From Promethearchaeota archaeon (GTDB lineage: Archaea > Asgardarchaeota > Lokiarchaeia > Sigyniarchaeales > SOKP01): DNA of 64,000 nt. The stretch spans positions 186,001-250,000 of the forward strand of contig JAHPZA010000009.1 in NCBI GenBank assembly GCA_019058445.1, in the 5' to 3' direction. Made by a program: the position numbers and the translations under genes. Below the pieces are notes generated by a model. That model worked only from the letters and a program-made list of their open reading frames with translations. It ran no database searches and had not been told where the DNA came from. Shown here in pieces: positions 1 through 8,313 of the stretch; the stretch's first letter is position 1, and the number at the start of each line of letters is the position of its first letter.

Positions 1-801
1 TAAATCCTCATTTGATAAAATAACAGCATAAATGATTGCTCCCGCATGTGATTTTATATTTGTATCACGCTTAATAATAATTTCACCATTTTCCGCTCTT
101 GAAATGTGCTTATCTAAAATTTCTTCGGATTTAGATAAAATTATTTTCTTTTGCTTATCAGCACAATCAATTGAAGTAGTAATCATTTTAATTTGTTCCA
201 TTATTCTTTCTCGAAAATTAGGAACATTTATGTTTGGTTTTTCCATTTTGTTATTCACTAAAGTTTCTCTCTCCTTTGGAATTATATCATCATCTGTATT
301 AATTAACTCCTCAGAAAATTCTTCCTCTTCGATAGTGTCATATTCAATTACCCGTTCTGGTATAATATCGTCTTCTGTCAAATTACTCACCCCTACAACA
401 TGTTCTTCGGTCTCAAACTCTATTTTTATTTCCTCTTGCTCTTCCTTTATTTCCTCTTGCTCTTCTGGAATATTATTCCTTTCAATACGTAAAATATATA
501 TCGGTCTTTCATGGAATTCTATATTGGGTACACCCGCTATATAATCTTCGGTTTCCCATTCCTCTTCTCTTTCTGGAACGTAGTCTTGTCCTGAGATCTG
601 TTCCCAATCAATTCCGCCATCATCCTCTACGTTGGACACACCTACAATATGTTCTTCTGCCTCCCATTCTTCTTGTGGAATTATATTTTGTTGTAGAGGT
701 TCTTCCCAATCACTTTCTCCATTATCAATATTACTAACACCAAAGATAAATTCTTCGGTTTCCCACTGTTCTTCCTCGTCTTTTCTATCTTTTTCTGACA
801 T
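1..801 (-). CDS. Acidic repeat protein, possibly TFB-like C-terminal domain (partial)
   Basis: The gene starts at the ATG at 801 and runs off the window edge; 267 codons are visible. Residues 1-185 are very acidic and carry four copies of a short motif of the form (W/F)E-x-E(E/D)-x-x-x-GV(S/P)N, at about residues 13, 46, 82 and 129. Residues 195-267 are different: basic and helical, ending in 'SHAGAIIYAVILSNEDL', which resembles a cyclin-fold repeat of archaeal TFB, but this is a weak match by eye. It lies 51 bp downstream of the 853-1350 gene on the same strand, probably in one operon. The serine-rich plus-strand reading frames here are shadows of the acidic coding. Function is unknown. The missing C-terminus prevents a firm call. 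Confidence 0.6.
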   Translation of the reverse strand, partial: MSEKDRKDEEEQWETEEFIFGVSNIDNGESDWEEPLQQNIIPQEEWEAEEHIVGVSNVEDDGGIDWEQISGQDYVPEREEEWETEDYIAGVPNIEFHERPIYILRIERNNIPEEQEEIKEEQEEIKIEFETEEHVVGVSNLTEDDIIPERVIEYDTIEEEEFSEELINTDDDIIPKERETLVNNKMEKPNINVPNFRERIMEQIKMITTSIDCADKQKKIILSKSEEILDKHISRAENGEIIIKRDTNIKSHAGAIIYAVILSNEDL

Positions 802-852
802 TTTAATTCTTTTCCCAAATCGTAATTAAAATTCAATTAATTTAATCATCAT

Positions 853-1350
853 TTATTTTTTTTGCTCCTTTAACCAATAATATGTCCCATCTGTCTTCAC
901 ATCATACCCTGTAGGTTTTTTTATAGAAAGTCTAGAACCTTTTTTCGCATCTACTTTGCAAACTCCATCATCGTTACATGTTGAACTCCCTTCTCCATCG
1001 ACAACGTCAATTATTGGAGTTGGTGCTTTTTGCTGAGTTGCTTGAGGTTGCGGAGTCTCTTGAATTCGGCATAAAAATTTATCTAATTGCTGTGGTCTTT
1101 CTACAATTTCCCCGCCATATTTCTTATTTTTAACATAATAACTCATACCGTTTATCCCTGTCATCAATATACCTCCATTTATATTTTCATTTATTAATTT
1201 GTATAAATAATTATCGCTACCCTGTATATATTTATCTAAATATACGGTGTAATGATTACCATTCACGCAAGGCATACACACACGATTTTTGAACGGACTA
1301 TTCCCTATTTTATACCAATACCCATCTAACGCACGCATAAAACAAGCCAT
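853..1350 (-). CDS. Hypothetical protein, cysteine-containing (165 aa)
   Basis: I do not recognise this protein. It starts at an ATG with a purine-rich Shine-Dalgarno stretch (aaggaagtg) about 12 bases upstream, typical of this left-end block. It has an N-terminal Trp/Tyr-rich part, a CxxC ('VCMPCV') near residue 25, a Gln/Pro-rich linker at about 95-115, then a C-x5-C pair ('CNDDGVC') and a basic tail ending in KEQKK. No membrane segment or signal peptide is evident. It appears to be the first gene of an operon with the acidic repeat protein at 801. A long gene-poor stretch lies upstream. Confidence 0.55.
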   Translation of the reverse strand: MACFMRALDGYWYKIGNSPFKNRVCMPCVNGNHYTVYLDKYIQGSDNYLYKLINENINGGILMTGINGMSYYVKNKKYGGEIVERPQQLDKFLCRIQETPQPQATQQKAPTPIIDVVDGEGSSTCNDDGVCKVDAKKGSRLSIKKPTGYDVKTDGTYYWLKEQKK

Positions 1351-3065
1351 TTTTTTATCACTTCCTTTTATTTTTTATTAGTTTATTCATTTCCTTAAAC
1401 CTGTTTTTCAATAAATTTAATCTCGAAAAACTATTTTTCACATATCTATTTTGATACAAAATTATGACACTAATTTAATTTAGTTAAACCCATAATAGCC
1501 GACCTCTCCAATGAACGATTTTACTTAATTTTCCACAATAGAAACATTAAGATTTTTTGCATCTTATTTTGTTTATCAACCACCTTTCATCAAAATTTTA
1601 ATACACTCATTTTATAAATCCCATCTTATTTAAATAAATATCAAATTTATTCAAAAATTATATTTTGAAAAAGATTATTTTTCACTTCATTATTAGTATT
1701 TTTAGTCATACCTTCTCTAAAAGGGCTGAAAATAGTTTTTTGAGAAATTTTTTAAGATTAGATTTTTAGTTATTTAATTTTTTATATAAACCTTTTTTTT
1801 TGATGATATGGAATTTTGAGAAATATCATTGTTACCATTTTACCAAAATTTAGGAAAAAACATCCTGAGAGCCTACTTTAAGTTTTAAAAAATAAAATCC
1901 AAAAAAATTACCTTCTGTTTTTGATCTTAATTTTTAATAAGTTAAATTTTGATTAGATGAAATCAAGAAAAAAAATTTTAAATTCAAATTTTCGAAGTAA
2001 AAATATAATTACTAAAAAAATTCAAGATTACCTGTAGTATTTTTAACAGTTATCAAAAAATCAATCCAAAAAAATTTTTTGAAGTCTTTATAAATAACAG
2101 CTTAAAAATAAATTTAAACTCATAGTACCCAATTTTATTATTATCATTGCAATTCTTGGTTATGATGTTATAATTATTTTGATTGGATTAAAGACATAAT
2201 TAGGACTTTTGAATCATTAATTTTCTCATAATTTAAAAATTAAAGCATAAAAAGAAAAAAGTAATCTCAAAAAAAGCTACTTATTCAACGAGATTGAACT
2301 ATACAAATAATATTGAGAGATAGTTGATTTGAGATTTTTTTCTTGATTAATGTATTTTCTCGTATTATGAAAATAGTTGTTTAACTCGATCTTGGAGTAA
2401 AACTCTCACAACCTAACTATATAGCTACCTAAATAGGACTTCCCAAAACATTGATTATCAATACGAAAAAGGGGCTATTTTCCACGAACAGCCCTATATC
2501 TACTATTAAAACCCTTCTTATATAAATTTAACTTACATATCTGTATATACAATTTTGGCTAATGTTCATATTCATAAGATTTCGCATAAAACACGTGGAG
2601 AATTACCCATGAGATATTAAAATTATTTTCGATCAAAATAATCAAACCATACAATACACACAAAAAGAAAATTTTTGCATTTTTTAAATCATTCATATAT
2701 AAATAGGAAAAAAAAATTGTATTTTTATTTTTATACTCCTATAGATCAGATCATTATGGTGCAAATTGTTGAACAAGATAGTAATATTCTAAAGATTTAA
2801 TGAAAGACGTTCATTTTTTGAAAAGGCGTGAAGTTAAATTTATAAATAAAAAGATATATATTAGATATTTTCGTTGTCAAAAATATTAACACTGAGAAAA
2901 TTCGTGGATTATAACTGCAGTAAATGAATTATCTTTTCGCTAGTGAGTTCTAAGCATATCTTTGAGATATTCTAAAAGCACTTCATTTTTTTGAGTTTAT
3001 TGATTCGCTTAATTTTTGGTTTACTTCTTCGCCTAAATTTTCAAACATATTTTTCAATTGAAATT
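1351..3065. other. Gene-poor 1.7 kb AT-rich stretch
   Basis: No convincing gene was found on either strand. The only candidate is a 21-codon reading frame on the minus strand (2983-3048, starting MFENLGEEV), 17 bases after the stop of the 3066-3410 gene; it could be a micropeptide. A GC-richer inverted pair (gggct/agccc, about 2470-2497) could form a small hairpin. The rest is long A/T tracts. Because it is so large compared with the tight spacing elsewhere in this block, it may hold an origin, an ncRNA or a decayed segment. Confidence 0.4.
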
Positions 3066-3410
3066 TTATCTTTCTAAAAAATAATTTAAATCATTAATTA
3101 TCATATTGAGAAGATTAGGATCAGCTCCTGTTCTCATCAATTCCAACTCTAAATCCTTAAAGTCAGAAATCTTGAATCGAAAGGTAGGATTAGTAAAGTT
3201 TTTCTGTAAATCGTAAAACTCCTCATAACTATACTCAATACCCTGTTGTTCGATATATGTTTTAATAATGAAATAGAGTAATTCTCCTATGAGTTTTTCA
3301 AATAAATCTTGTCCGTACTTCTCTTTGAATTCGATACAAAATTTTTCAATTCCTCTCAAATCGGACAGAGTGCAGTTTAAAACCCTTTCCGATACTTTTT
3401 GTTCAATCAT
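3066..3410 (-). CDS. Hypothetical small protein (114 aa)
   Basis: I do not recognise this protein. It is helical, acidic and without predicted membrane segments. The start is well supported: a GGAGG Shine-Dalgarno sequence lies about 11 bases upstream and is embedded in the Arg-Arg-Arg-stop codons that end the preceding gene (3421-3750), so translation is probably coupled. It is the last sizeable member of the run 5842 to 3066. Such chains of short, tightly spaced, SD-led genes of unknown function are typical of archaeal viruses and integrated plasmids, but nothing here names a function. Confidence 0.55.
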   Translation of the reverse strand: MIEQKVSERVLNCTLSDLRGIEKFCIEFKEKYGQDLFEKLIGELLYFIIKTYIEQQGIEYSYEEFYDLQKNFTNPTFRFKISDFKDLELELMRTGADPNLLNMIINDLNYFLER

Positions 3411-3420
3411 AATTTTTTAA

Positions 3421-3750
3421 TTACCTCCTTCTTTTTCTTAAAATTAATTTCTTTTTTGTAGAGGGTGTATGTATTTCCATTTGTTCGATAAATTCTTGTA
3501 TATCTATTTTCTCCTTCCTTAATAGCTTATAATGAATGGTTTTACTCCGATGTACTTCTTCTAATATCCCTTTCTTTTGTAAAAATTGGAGAGAACGCCC
3601 TATAAAGTTAATCTTTGACCTGTTAGACGAATCTACATTTAAATACTTCCTTACTTTTCTGGTATTTATATAAGAAATGTGTTTATCAATGAATAAATTA
3701 ATTGCGTATAATGTGTCTTCCAAATTTCTTACTCTTATATCAATTGTCAT
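3421..3750 (-). CDS. Small winged-helix-like protein (109 aa)
   Basis: I place the start at the ATG at 3750 (MTIDIRVRNLED...) because a GAGGG Shine-Dalgarno lies just upstream; a longer form beginning at 3777 is possible. The start overlaps the last codons of the membrane-protein gene at 3740, suggesting coupled translation. The middle (about residues 25-85) has the helix-turn-helix-strand look of a winged helix: a 'RKVRKYLNVDSSNRSKINFIG' type segment, then 'LQFLQKKGILEEV' and a basic wing. The C-terminus is strongly basic (KKKLILRKRRR). It could be a DNA-binding regulator of this small-gene block. This is pattern recognition only. Confidence 0.5.
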   Translation of the reverse strand: MTIDIRVRNLEDTLYAINLFIDKHISYINTRKVRKYLNVDSSNRSKINFIGRSLQFLQKKGILEEVHRSKTIHYKLLRKEKIDIQEFIEQMEIHTPSTKKKLILRKRRR

Positions 3751-4318
3751 CTGTTTTCCCTCTTTTTTGCTTCTCAAATAGAGTATTCACAAATTGTTCT
3801 AACTCCTGTAAATCCTTGTCTTTAGAGAGATCTTCTTTATTTGCGGTAAATCTGTATTGTTCGCTTTCTGGGTAAAATTTGTTTTCAATACTGTTCTCAC
3901 CCTCATAATTCGGCTCAAACGATATTGTATGAGAGTTAATTTTATGCGTATATTCTATATCTTCCATTTCACTTTCTTCTGTATCATCTTCCTGCTCCGA
4001 ATAGTAATTATCATCTTCTTTGAAAAATAAAGAAAGAAACAAATAGACGGAAATTAACAATAGAAAGAAAAAAGTCATGGTAAATACAAATTTAAAATCT
4101 GCTCTCGGTGGGATCTGTGTTCCCTCTAAATTGGTAAATGAGCTTACCATGTAAAATATTAGAGATATAGCAATTAGGATACAAATGATAACTTTTAATC
4201 CCCTCCATTCGTGTCCTTTCTTATAGGTAATGTAGAAGAAAATAGCTAATCCGAATAAAATTAAGCTCACTATAAGATATACTACAAAAAACTCCATTGA
4301 ATCGGTAAAATCGGTCAT
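3740..4318 (-). CDS. Three-helix membrane protein with acidic tail (192 aa)
   Basis: Three hydrophobic segments are clear at about residues 8-30, 42-62 and 78-98. A soluble acidic C-terminal half follows, with runs of Glu/Asp (about 105-120), and it ends in a charged region. No family is recognised. Its end overlaps the start of the winged-helix-like gene by about 11 bases, and a GAGGG sequence lies upstream but at long spacing. A small membrane protein in the middle of an SD-led cluster of small genes would fit a virus- or plasmid-encoded envelope or signalling protein, but that is inference. Confidence 0.5.
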   Translation of the reverse strand: MTDFTDSMEFFVVYLIVSLILFGLAIFFYITYKKGHEWRGLKVIICILIAISLIFYMVSSFTNLEGTQIPPRADFKFVFTMTFFFLLLISVYLFLSLFFKEDDNYYSEQEDDTEESEMEDIEYTHKINSHTISFEPNYEGENSIENKFYPESEQYRFTANKEDLSKDKDLQELEQFVNTLFEKQKRGKTDDN

Positions 4319-4345
4319 TTTAGATATTCTACATATACCCTCTTT

Positions 4346-4477
4346 TTATTTTTTATTACATTCGGCTTTAGGGATAAAGAGGCTACCCCGCTCTTTAATA
4401 TCTTGCGAATATAAGAAACTTAGTTTGAGCAACTCTTTACCTTCCCCGCCTGTTAATAATATGGTAGTATCATAAAT
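4346..4477 (-). CDS. Possible 43-aa protein with non-AUG (ATT) start
   Basis: A reading frame in the gap between the genes at 4470-4700 and 3740-4318 gives a protein-like peptide: '(I/M)YDTTILLTGGEGKELL', a hydrophobic-then-charged middle, and 'FIPKAECNKK' before a TAA. There is no ATG or GTG. The best start is an ATT at 4477 that overlaps the TGA of the upstream gene in the pattern att-tat-ga, as in coupled translation; a TTG further in would give a shorter product. Composition is closer to coding than to the flanking A/T tracts. It is listed as a candidate only. Confidence 0.3.
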   Translation of the reverse strand: MYDTTILLTGGEGKELLKLSFLYSQDIKERGSLFIPKAECNKK

Positions 4478-4700
4478 CGAGAAGTATTATTTTCAAATCC
4501 TCGATAATCCTTTCTTTTCCCTCCAAATTTACAGTTTTTATTTCATTTATCAATTCTTCGACCAAAATCGGATTACACGATTGCCCACCTATAACTACGA
4601 CTTGAATAATAAAATCTAATTTCTGTTCCCACTCACGCTTTTTAGCTCGTTTAATTGATAGTCTTGCTCTGAATTTAGATCTTTTATCTTTATAATACAC
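4470..4700 (-). CDS. Hypothetical basic N-terminus small protein (76 aa)
   Basis: This is a short protein with a very basic first 25 residues (many Lys/Arg) and an amphipathic, more acidic second half. No family is recognised. Its start lies 11 bases inside the end of the preceding basic-protein gene at 4690, so the two probably form a translationally coupled pair. The only cysteine is at about residue 42. It belongs to the minus-strand run of small genes from 5842 to 3066. Confidence 0.45.
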   Translation of the reverse strand: MYYKDKRSKFRARLSIKRAKKREWEQKLDFIIQVVVIGGQSCNPILVEELINEIKTVNLEGKERIIEDLKIILLDL

Positions 4701-5019
4701 TACTCTTTAATCTCCTCATTCTTTTTCTTTCATTTCTTAATATACTTCTCTTTCTTCTATACCTATTTACTCTTCTGGTAAGACGAGAAATAGAACGGTG
4801 TAATCTGTTCTTCCCCGCATCTAACATTTCTTCTTTTATTCTGTTTACCCTTATTGCTTGTTCTAACGCCATTGCTTCTAATTCTGCAAATGTATATTTG
4901 TTAGCAATTGTGCCAAGAATACATATCGCAAACTGTTTAAAAATTTCGGCGATTTTGTTTTTTTCCTCTTTTTTTTCTTTCTTGGGTGGTGGTAATTCTC
5001 CTAATACACTTAAATGCAT
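4690..5019 (-). CDS. Lys/Arg-rich small protein (109 aa)
   Basis: An open frame extends back to 5109, but that would overlap the C-terminus of the 5042-5842 gene by 68 bases. I prefer the ATG at 5019 (MHLSVLGELPPPKKEKK...), which has 'taagga' about 8 bases upstream and sits 22 bases after the previous stop. The protein has a Pro/Lys/Glu-rich N-terminus, one hydrophobic helix, and an extremely basic tail with repeated RR/RK pairs ('RKRSILRNERKRMRRLK'), suggesting nucleic-acid binding. No family is recognised. Confidence 0.45.
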   Translation of the reverse strand: MHLSVLGELPPPKKEKKEEKNKIAEIFKQFAICILGTIANKYTFAELEAMALEQAIRVNRIKEEMLDAGKNRLHRSISRLTRRVNRYRRKRSILRNERKRMRRLKSSVL

Positions 5020-5041
5020 TTGTCTATCCTTACCATTATTT

Positions 5042-5842
5042 TTAAATTTGTGAGGGGGATTTGGTAAACGCTTGAAAGATAAATACCGCATACCAGCAAC
5101 TATTTTCAAAAAAAATCCGAAAGCACTTTGCTAACGGAGAGCTCTTAATTCTATTCTGTTTGACATCTGTGCGTATATCTACCACGCATAAAATGGAAAA
5201 TCCGCTAATCCCCGATTGTCTATTGACTTGATCTAAATGTTCATGGAATAATTCAGAGATAACTAATTCAATATCTTCGTGTTTGGACTTCTTGAGCAAT
5301 TTATCTTCAATCGGAATCCCATCAACTACGTGATCTACCATACCATCTGAAATTCTAACCTCGTTTTTTACTCGTTCTCCGAATTGTCCGCCTAAATAAA
5401 AGTTCATAAGCGGGTGCATGTCTTTTACCTCTGAGTTCCACGTTTGAGCTTTCATTCGCAAAAATTTTTTGTCATTATAAGAGGTATATAAACATCTCGA
5501 ATAAAATTGAATTAGATTAAACCATGCTGACATATGTTTTGTAAGTGTTGAATTGACTTCAAAAAACTTTAATTGTGCTAATTGGGTATTTAGTTTGGGA
5601 TTAATTGCAGGAACTCCTGTTTCTATGTAGATTTTTTGAGTTGGGTTTATCCGTAATTGATGTGACTCCAAAAGTGATATTGCTCGATATAGTAGAGAGG
5701 TTAAAACCTCTACTTTCTTTGAATAAAGCTGTACTTCTGATTCATACCTTTCATCTATTTCTAAAAAATCTTTAGTATTAAATTGTAGCTTTTCAATTCC
5801 CCTGCTCTCACTACTGACTATTGGATTTTTATTGGGAAACAT
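5042..5842 (-). CDS. Probable PD-(D/E)XK-type nuclease-like protein
   Basis: The start at 5842 (MFPNKNPIVSS...) is chosen over the ATG at 5866 because a strong GAGGGGGA Shine-Dalgarno lies about 8 bases before it. The N-terminal two thirds is helical. Around residues 155-180 the pattern 'VDHVVDGIPIEDKLLK' gives an Asp followed by E-x-K, as in PD-(D/E)XK nuclease cores. Downstream strand-like segments ('GFSILCVVDIRTD', and a Phe-rich strand ending 'TKSPSQI') resemble the end of that fold. Cofactor residues cannot be proven by eye. It heads the run of small genes and may be a virus- or plasmid-encoded endonuclease. Confidence 0.5.
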   Translation of the reverse strand: MFPNKNPIVSSESRGIEKLQFNTKDFLEIDERYESEVQLYSKKVEVLTSLLYRAISLLESHQLRINPTQKIYIETGVPAINPKLNTQLAQLKFFEVNSTLTKHMSAWFNLIQFYSRCLYTSYNDKKFLRMKAQTWNSEVKDMHPLMNFYLGGQFGERVKNEVRISDGMVDHVVDGIPIEDKLLKKSKHEDIELVISELFHEHLDQVNRQSGISGFSILCVVDIRTDVKQNRIKSSPLAKCFRIFFENSCWYAVFIFQAFTKSPSQI

Positions 5843-6255
5843 TGCTACATCCCCCTCTTGTTTCATTTCTTATATGACCCCATGCTGAAATTTTTCTCAC
5901 ACTCCCTCAAACCTTTTAAATTATGCCTTTTTCCGACAAAAACTTCACTTAGTCGTGAATAAATTTTTATCAATAGTCTAATAATTATTAAATAAGTATT
6001 TAAATCTTGTGACAGTTTTCATAACCCTTCTTATATAGATTATAGAATATTTTATAATCATTAAAAATCCAATTAAAATACTATTTAGATAATCAAAAAC
6101 TGATTCTTAGTATAATAATAAAAACCATACTTATTCTTAGATAAATCAGAAAAATGTGTGGTAGTTATTATAAAAAGAATTAAATAATTCTCTGATCATT
6201 ATAAGAATCGTAATAAGTAAAATTAAATTAGGTACTTTATTATTGTGATATAATT
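5843..6255. other. Intergenic, divergent promoter region
   Basis: About 410 bases separate the minus-strand small-gene run from the plus-strand RHH-like gene. It is A/T-rich, with several TATA-like stretches (for example 'ttatatagat' near 6034 and 'gtgatataatta' just before the ATG at 6256). I see no further gene or strong hairpin. It probably holds promoters for both directions. Confidence 0.4.
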
Positions 6256-6411
6256 ATGCCTTCGATTGATGTATCTGAAAACGTGAAGGAAAGGTTAGAA
6301 AAGGTTAAAGAAAAGTACGGATGTAAAACGTACTCGGAAGCTGTAAACATAATTCTCTTACTTTTAGAAGAAAAGGAAAAAGCAAACAAATCCTCTTCAA
6401 ATTCGCACTAA
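6256..6411 (+). CDS. Small RHH-like DNA-binding / antitoxin-type protein (51 aa)
   Basis: The frame opens at ATG 6256: MPSIDVSENVKERLEKVKEK, then a 'YGCKTYSEAVNIILLLL' helix and a Ser-rich tail. The order 'beta strand with alternating residues, charged helix, K-x-YSEAV, hydrophobic helix' is the pattern of short ribbon-helix-helix proteins, many of which are antitoxins. No toxin gene lies directly next to it; the nearest plus-strand gene is the 'GFVSNSSS' protein 240 bases on. It may be a lone regulator of the neighbouring mobile segment. Confidence 0.55.
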   Translation: MPSIDVSENVKERLEKVKEKYGCKTYSEAVNIILLLLEEKEKANKSSSNSH

Positions 6412-6653
6412 TCGTCTTTCGCTGTTTTTCGCTATTTTTATTCTTTTTCTCTTTTTAACATATAATATTGTTTTAATGTTTCCCTTGTAATTCTTGAAAT
6501 AAAAAAGGGATATTAGAGTCTAAATCATAATTCAAAAGAAAGACTTATCATTGATAAATGAATAAAGTCTTAAGTTAAAACTTAAATACATTTATGTGAT
6601 AAAATATATTATTATTAATAATAAAGACATTAATTAGAGGTGCAATTCTAAAA

Positions 6654-7130
6654 ATGAAGTTCAGATATGGTTTTGTTAGTAATTCTTCATCTATGAGTTT
6701 CATTGTTGCTTTTCCAAATGAAATAAGAACAACTGAGGATCTTAGAAAACTAATTTTAGACAATTTGAATGAATCATATCAGATAACTGATCAGGGAGGG
6801 GAGGTTATAGATAAAGAAGAAATATTAATTGAATTATTTAAGCAAATTGAGAATCAAACTCCTAATGATGGAGATAAAGCAATTGATAGATTGAACGGAT
6901 ATATACTAGTACCAAAAGATGCGGGAGTAAATTGGAGTAAATACAATATAACAATACTTGAAAAACAAACTCTTACAATGCAAGAGGCTACAAATATTTT
7001 CGATGAGCTTAAAAAGGATGATAAGTATATATATACATTTATTTTCGATACAAGTGATTATATATATCAAGCTATATCCAGAAGTCTTCTATTCATTAAT
7101 TTCGATCATGTCCATATTGTAAACCATTAA
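6654..7130 (+). CDS. 'GFVSNSSS' N-terminal motif protein (158 aa)
   Basis: The protein begins MKFRYGFVSNSSSMSFIVAF. A very similar N-terminus (R-x-GFVSNSSSxSF) is, from memory, found on otherwise divergent small proteins of phages and bacteria with no settled function. The rest is acidic and mixed alpha/beta with no known catalytic motif. It ends 15 bases from the stop of the convergent radical SAM gene at 7146. A constant Ser-rich leader next to a radical SAM enzyme makes post-translational modification or cleavage of this N-terminus an attractive but unproven idea. A hairpin-like 'attattattaataataaa' and a TATA-like 'aaaatata' lie about 50 bases before the ATG. Confidence 0.6.
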   Translation: MKFRYGFVSNSSSMSFIVAFPNEIRTTEDLRKLILDNLNESYQITDQGGEVIDKEEILIELFKQIENQTPNDGDKAIDRLNGYILVPKDAGVNWSKYNITILEKQTLTMQEATNIFDELKKDDKYIYTFIFDTSDYIYQAISRSLLFINFDHVHIVNH

Positions 7131-7145
7131 CTTTAGATTTTTTAT

Positions 7146-8177
7146 TTAAATTTTAAAAACTGGACAGATTCTTTTATTTCGTATTAATTTTTTTCTAAAT
7201 CTTTTAATTTTTTCATTAAACCATATGTCATCGATAAAATTATTTACCTTTATAACATCTATACCTTCATACATCAATTCTCCTTCTAAAAATGAGCAAG
7301 GGTATGCTATTCCCTCAACATTTATATATTGGCTAAAACAATTACTTTCACATGATTCTATCATCATTTCTAAGAATTTCTTTTTTTCATTATTTTGAAT
7401 TATTTTTAAGAATTTTTTTGCCGAACAGCTATCAAATCCTATTGAAATTTTTTGGTTAAGAGCATACTGGACTAGATCAGAAAATTCAACTTGAGATATT
7501 GCATGAAAATCTTTACCTCTTCCCTTCTGCTTTAGACTTAAGAGAATTATAGCATTTAAGCTACTTAATCTAACATCATTTTTTGTCTTATCTATTAAAT
7601 CATAACAACCTTTTAGCGTTTCTTTTGTTACTAATTTATGAATATTTACTTGTTTTATCCCAACATTGATCAATAGTTCTACTGCATTAAAACAATATTC
7701 ATCATTATAGTGGCTAACCGCAACCGCACCACAATATTTTGCTAATCGTTTTGCCCATTTTTCATTAATTTTATATCCATTAATTGTTATATTGGGTACT
7801 ACCTGATTTTTTTGACAATATTCAAACATTTTCCATAAATCTTGATTTGCATCTAAATCACCAATACCAAATGCGATTTGAATTAAATTCTTAGGAAATT
7901 TGTCAAAAATTAATTTAAATGTTTCAAAACTCATATTTTTTCCATTAGTTGTATTAGATTTATAGCACCAAGGGCAACTACCACTACATATTGTTGATAC
8001 TTCAATATCTAAGATTTCAGGTCCGAAAGGGCTATATTCTGGATCATCTCGTTTATTTTTTCCCCACCTTGCGAAAAATCCATTTTCCATATTAAATATA
8101 TAGTTATACTCTTCGCTTTTTACAAATTTCACATTATTTTTATAATAAATCTCTTGATTAATTAAAAAAATCACCAT
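7146..8177 (-). CDS. Radical SAM protein with SPASM-like C-terminus
   Basis: The canonical 4Fe-4S/SAM motif C-x3-C-x2-C is seen as 'CSGSCPWCYK' (Cys64, 68, 71), preceded by 'YSPFGPEILDIEVSTIC'. A glycine-rich SAM-contact segment, 'FGIGDLDANQDLW', follows. C-terminal cysteines ('SCESNCF', 'YPCSF', 'RICPVF') suggest an auxiliary cluster, as in SPASM/twitch peptide-modifying enzymes. Length (343 aa) fits this class. The substrate is unknown; the facing 6654 protein with its constant Ser-rich N-terminus is a candidate. The exact start is uncertain because a 30 bp direct repeat upstream duplicates part of the N-terminal coding region. Confidence 0.75.
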   Translation of the reverse strand: MVIFLINQEIYYKNNVKFVKSEEYNYIFNMENGFFARWGKNKRDDPEYSPFGPEILDIEVSTICSGSCPWCYKSNTTNGKNMSFETFKLIFDKFPKNLIQIAFGIGDLDANQDLWKMFEYCQKNQVVPNITINGYKINEKWAKRLAKYCGAVAVSHYNDEYCFNAVELLINVGIKQVNIHKLVTKETLKGCYDLIDKTKNDVRLSSLNAIILLSLKQKGRGKDFHAISQVEFSDLVQYALNQKISIGFDSCSAKKFLKIIQNNEKKKFLEMMIESCESNCFSQYINVEGIAYPCSFLEGELMYEGIDVIKVNNFIDDIWFNEKIKRFRKKLIRNKRICPVFKI

Positions 8178-8225
8178 TTTGTTCCTGAATATAGGCTTCG
8201 CTTTTTACAAATTTCACATTATTTT
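8111..8225. repeat. 30 bp perfect direct repeat at radical SAM 5' end
   Basis: Two identical 30 bp copies lie at 8111-8140 and 8196-8225, beginning 'cttcgctttttacaaattt'. On the minus strand both encode NNVKFVKSE. The upstream copy continues into an out-of-frame segment, '..AYIQEQNGDFF', that resembles the in-gene '..EYNYIFNMENGFF'. This suggests a partial tandem duplication, or the remnant of a second copy of the gene, rather than chance. Confidence 0.6.
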
Positions 8226-8313
8226 AAAGTAAAACTCCTAATTAAAGATATTTAGGATATTAAATTATGATTATCAAAAAATTTTTCATGATTGAAAAAT
8301 TTGAACTAGAGAA

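Noticed and set aside
32..829. Serine-rich plus-strand reading frames at the left end
   Set aside because: They are the complementary frames of the acidic Glu/Asp-rich protein coded on the minus strand (1-801), which has a better start and internal repeats.
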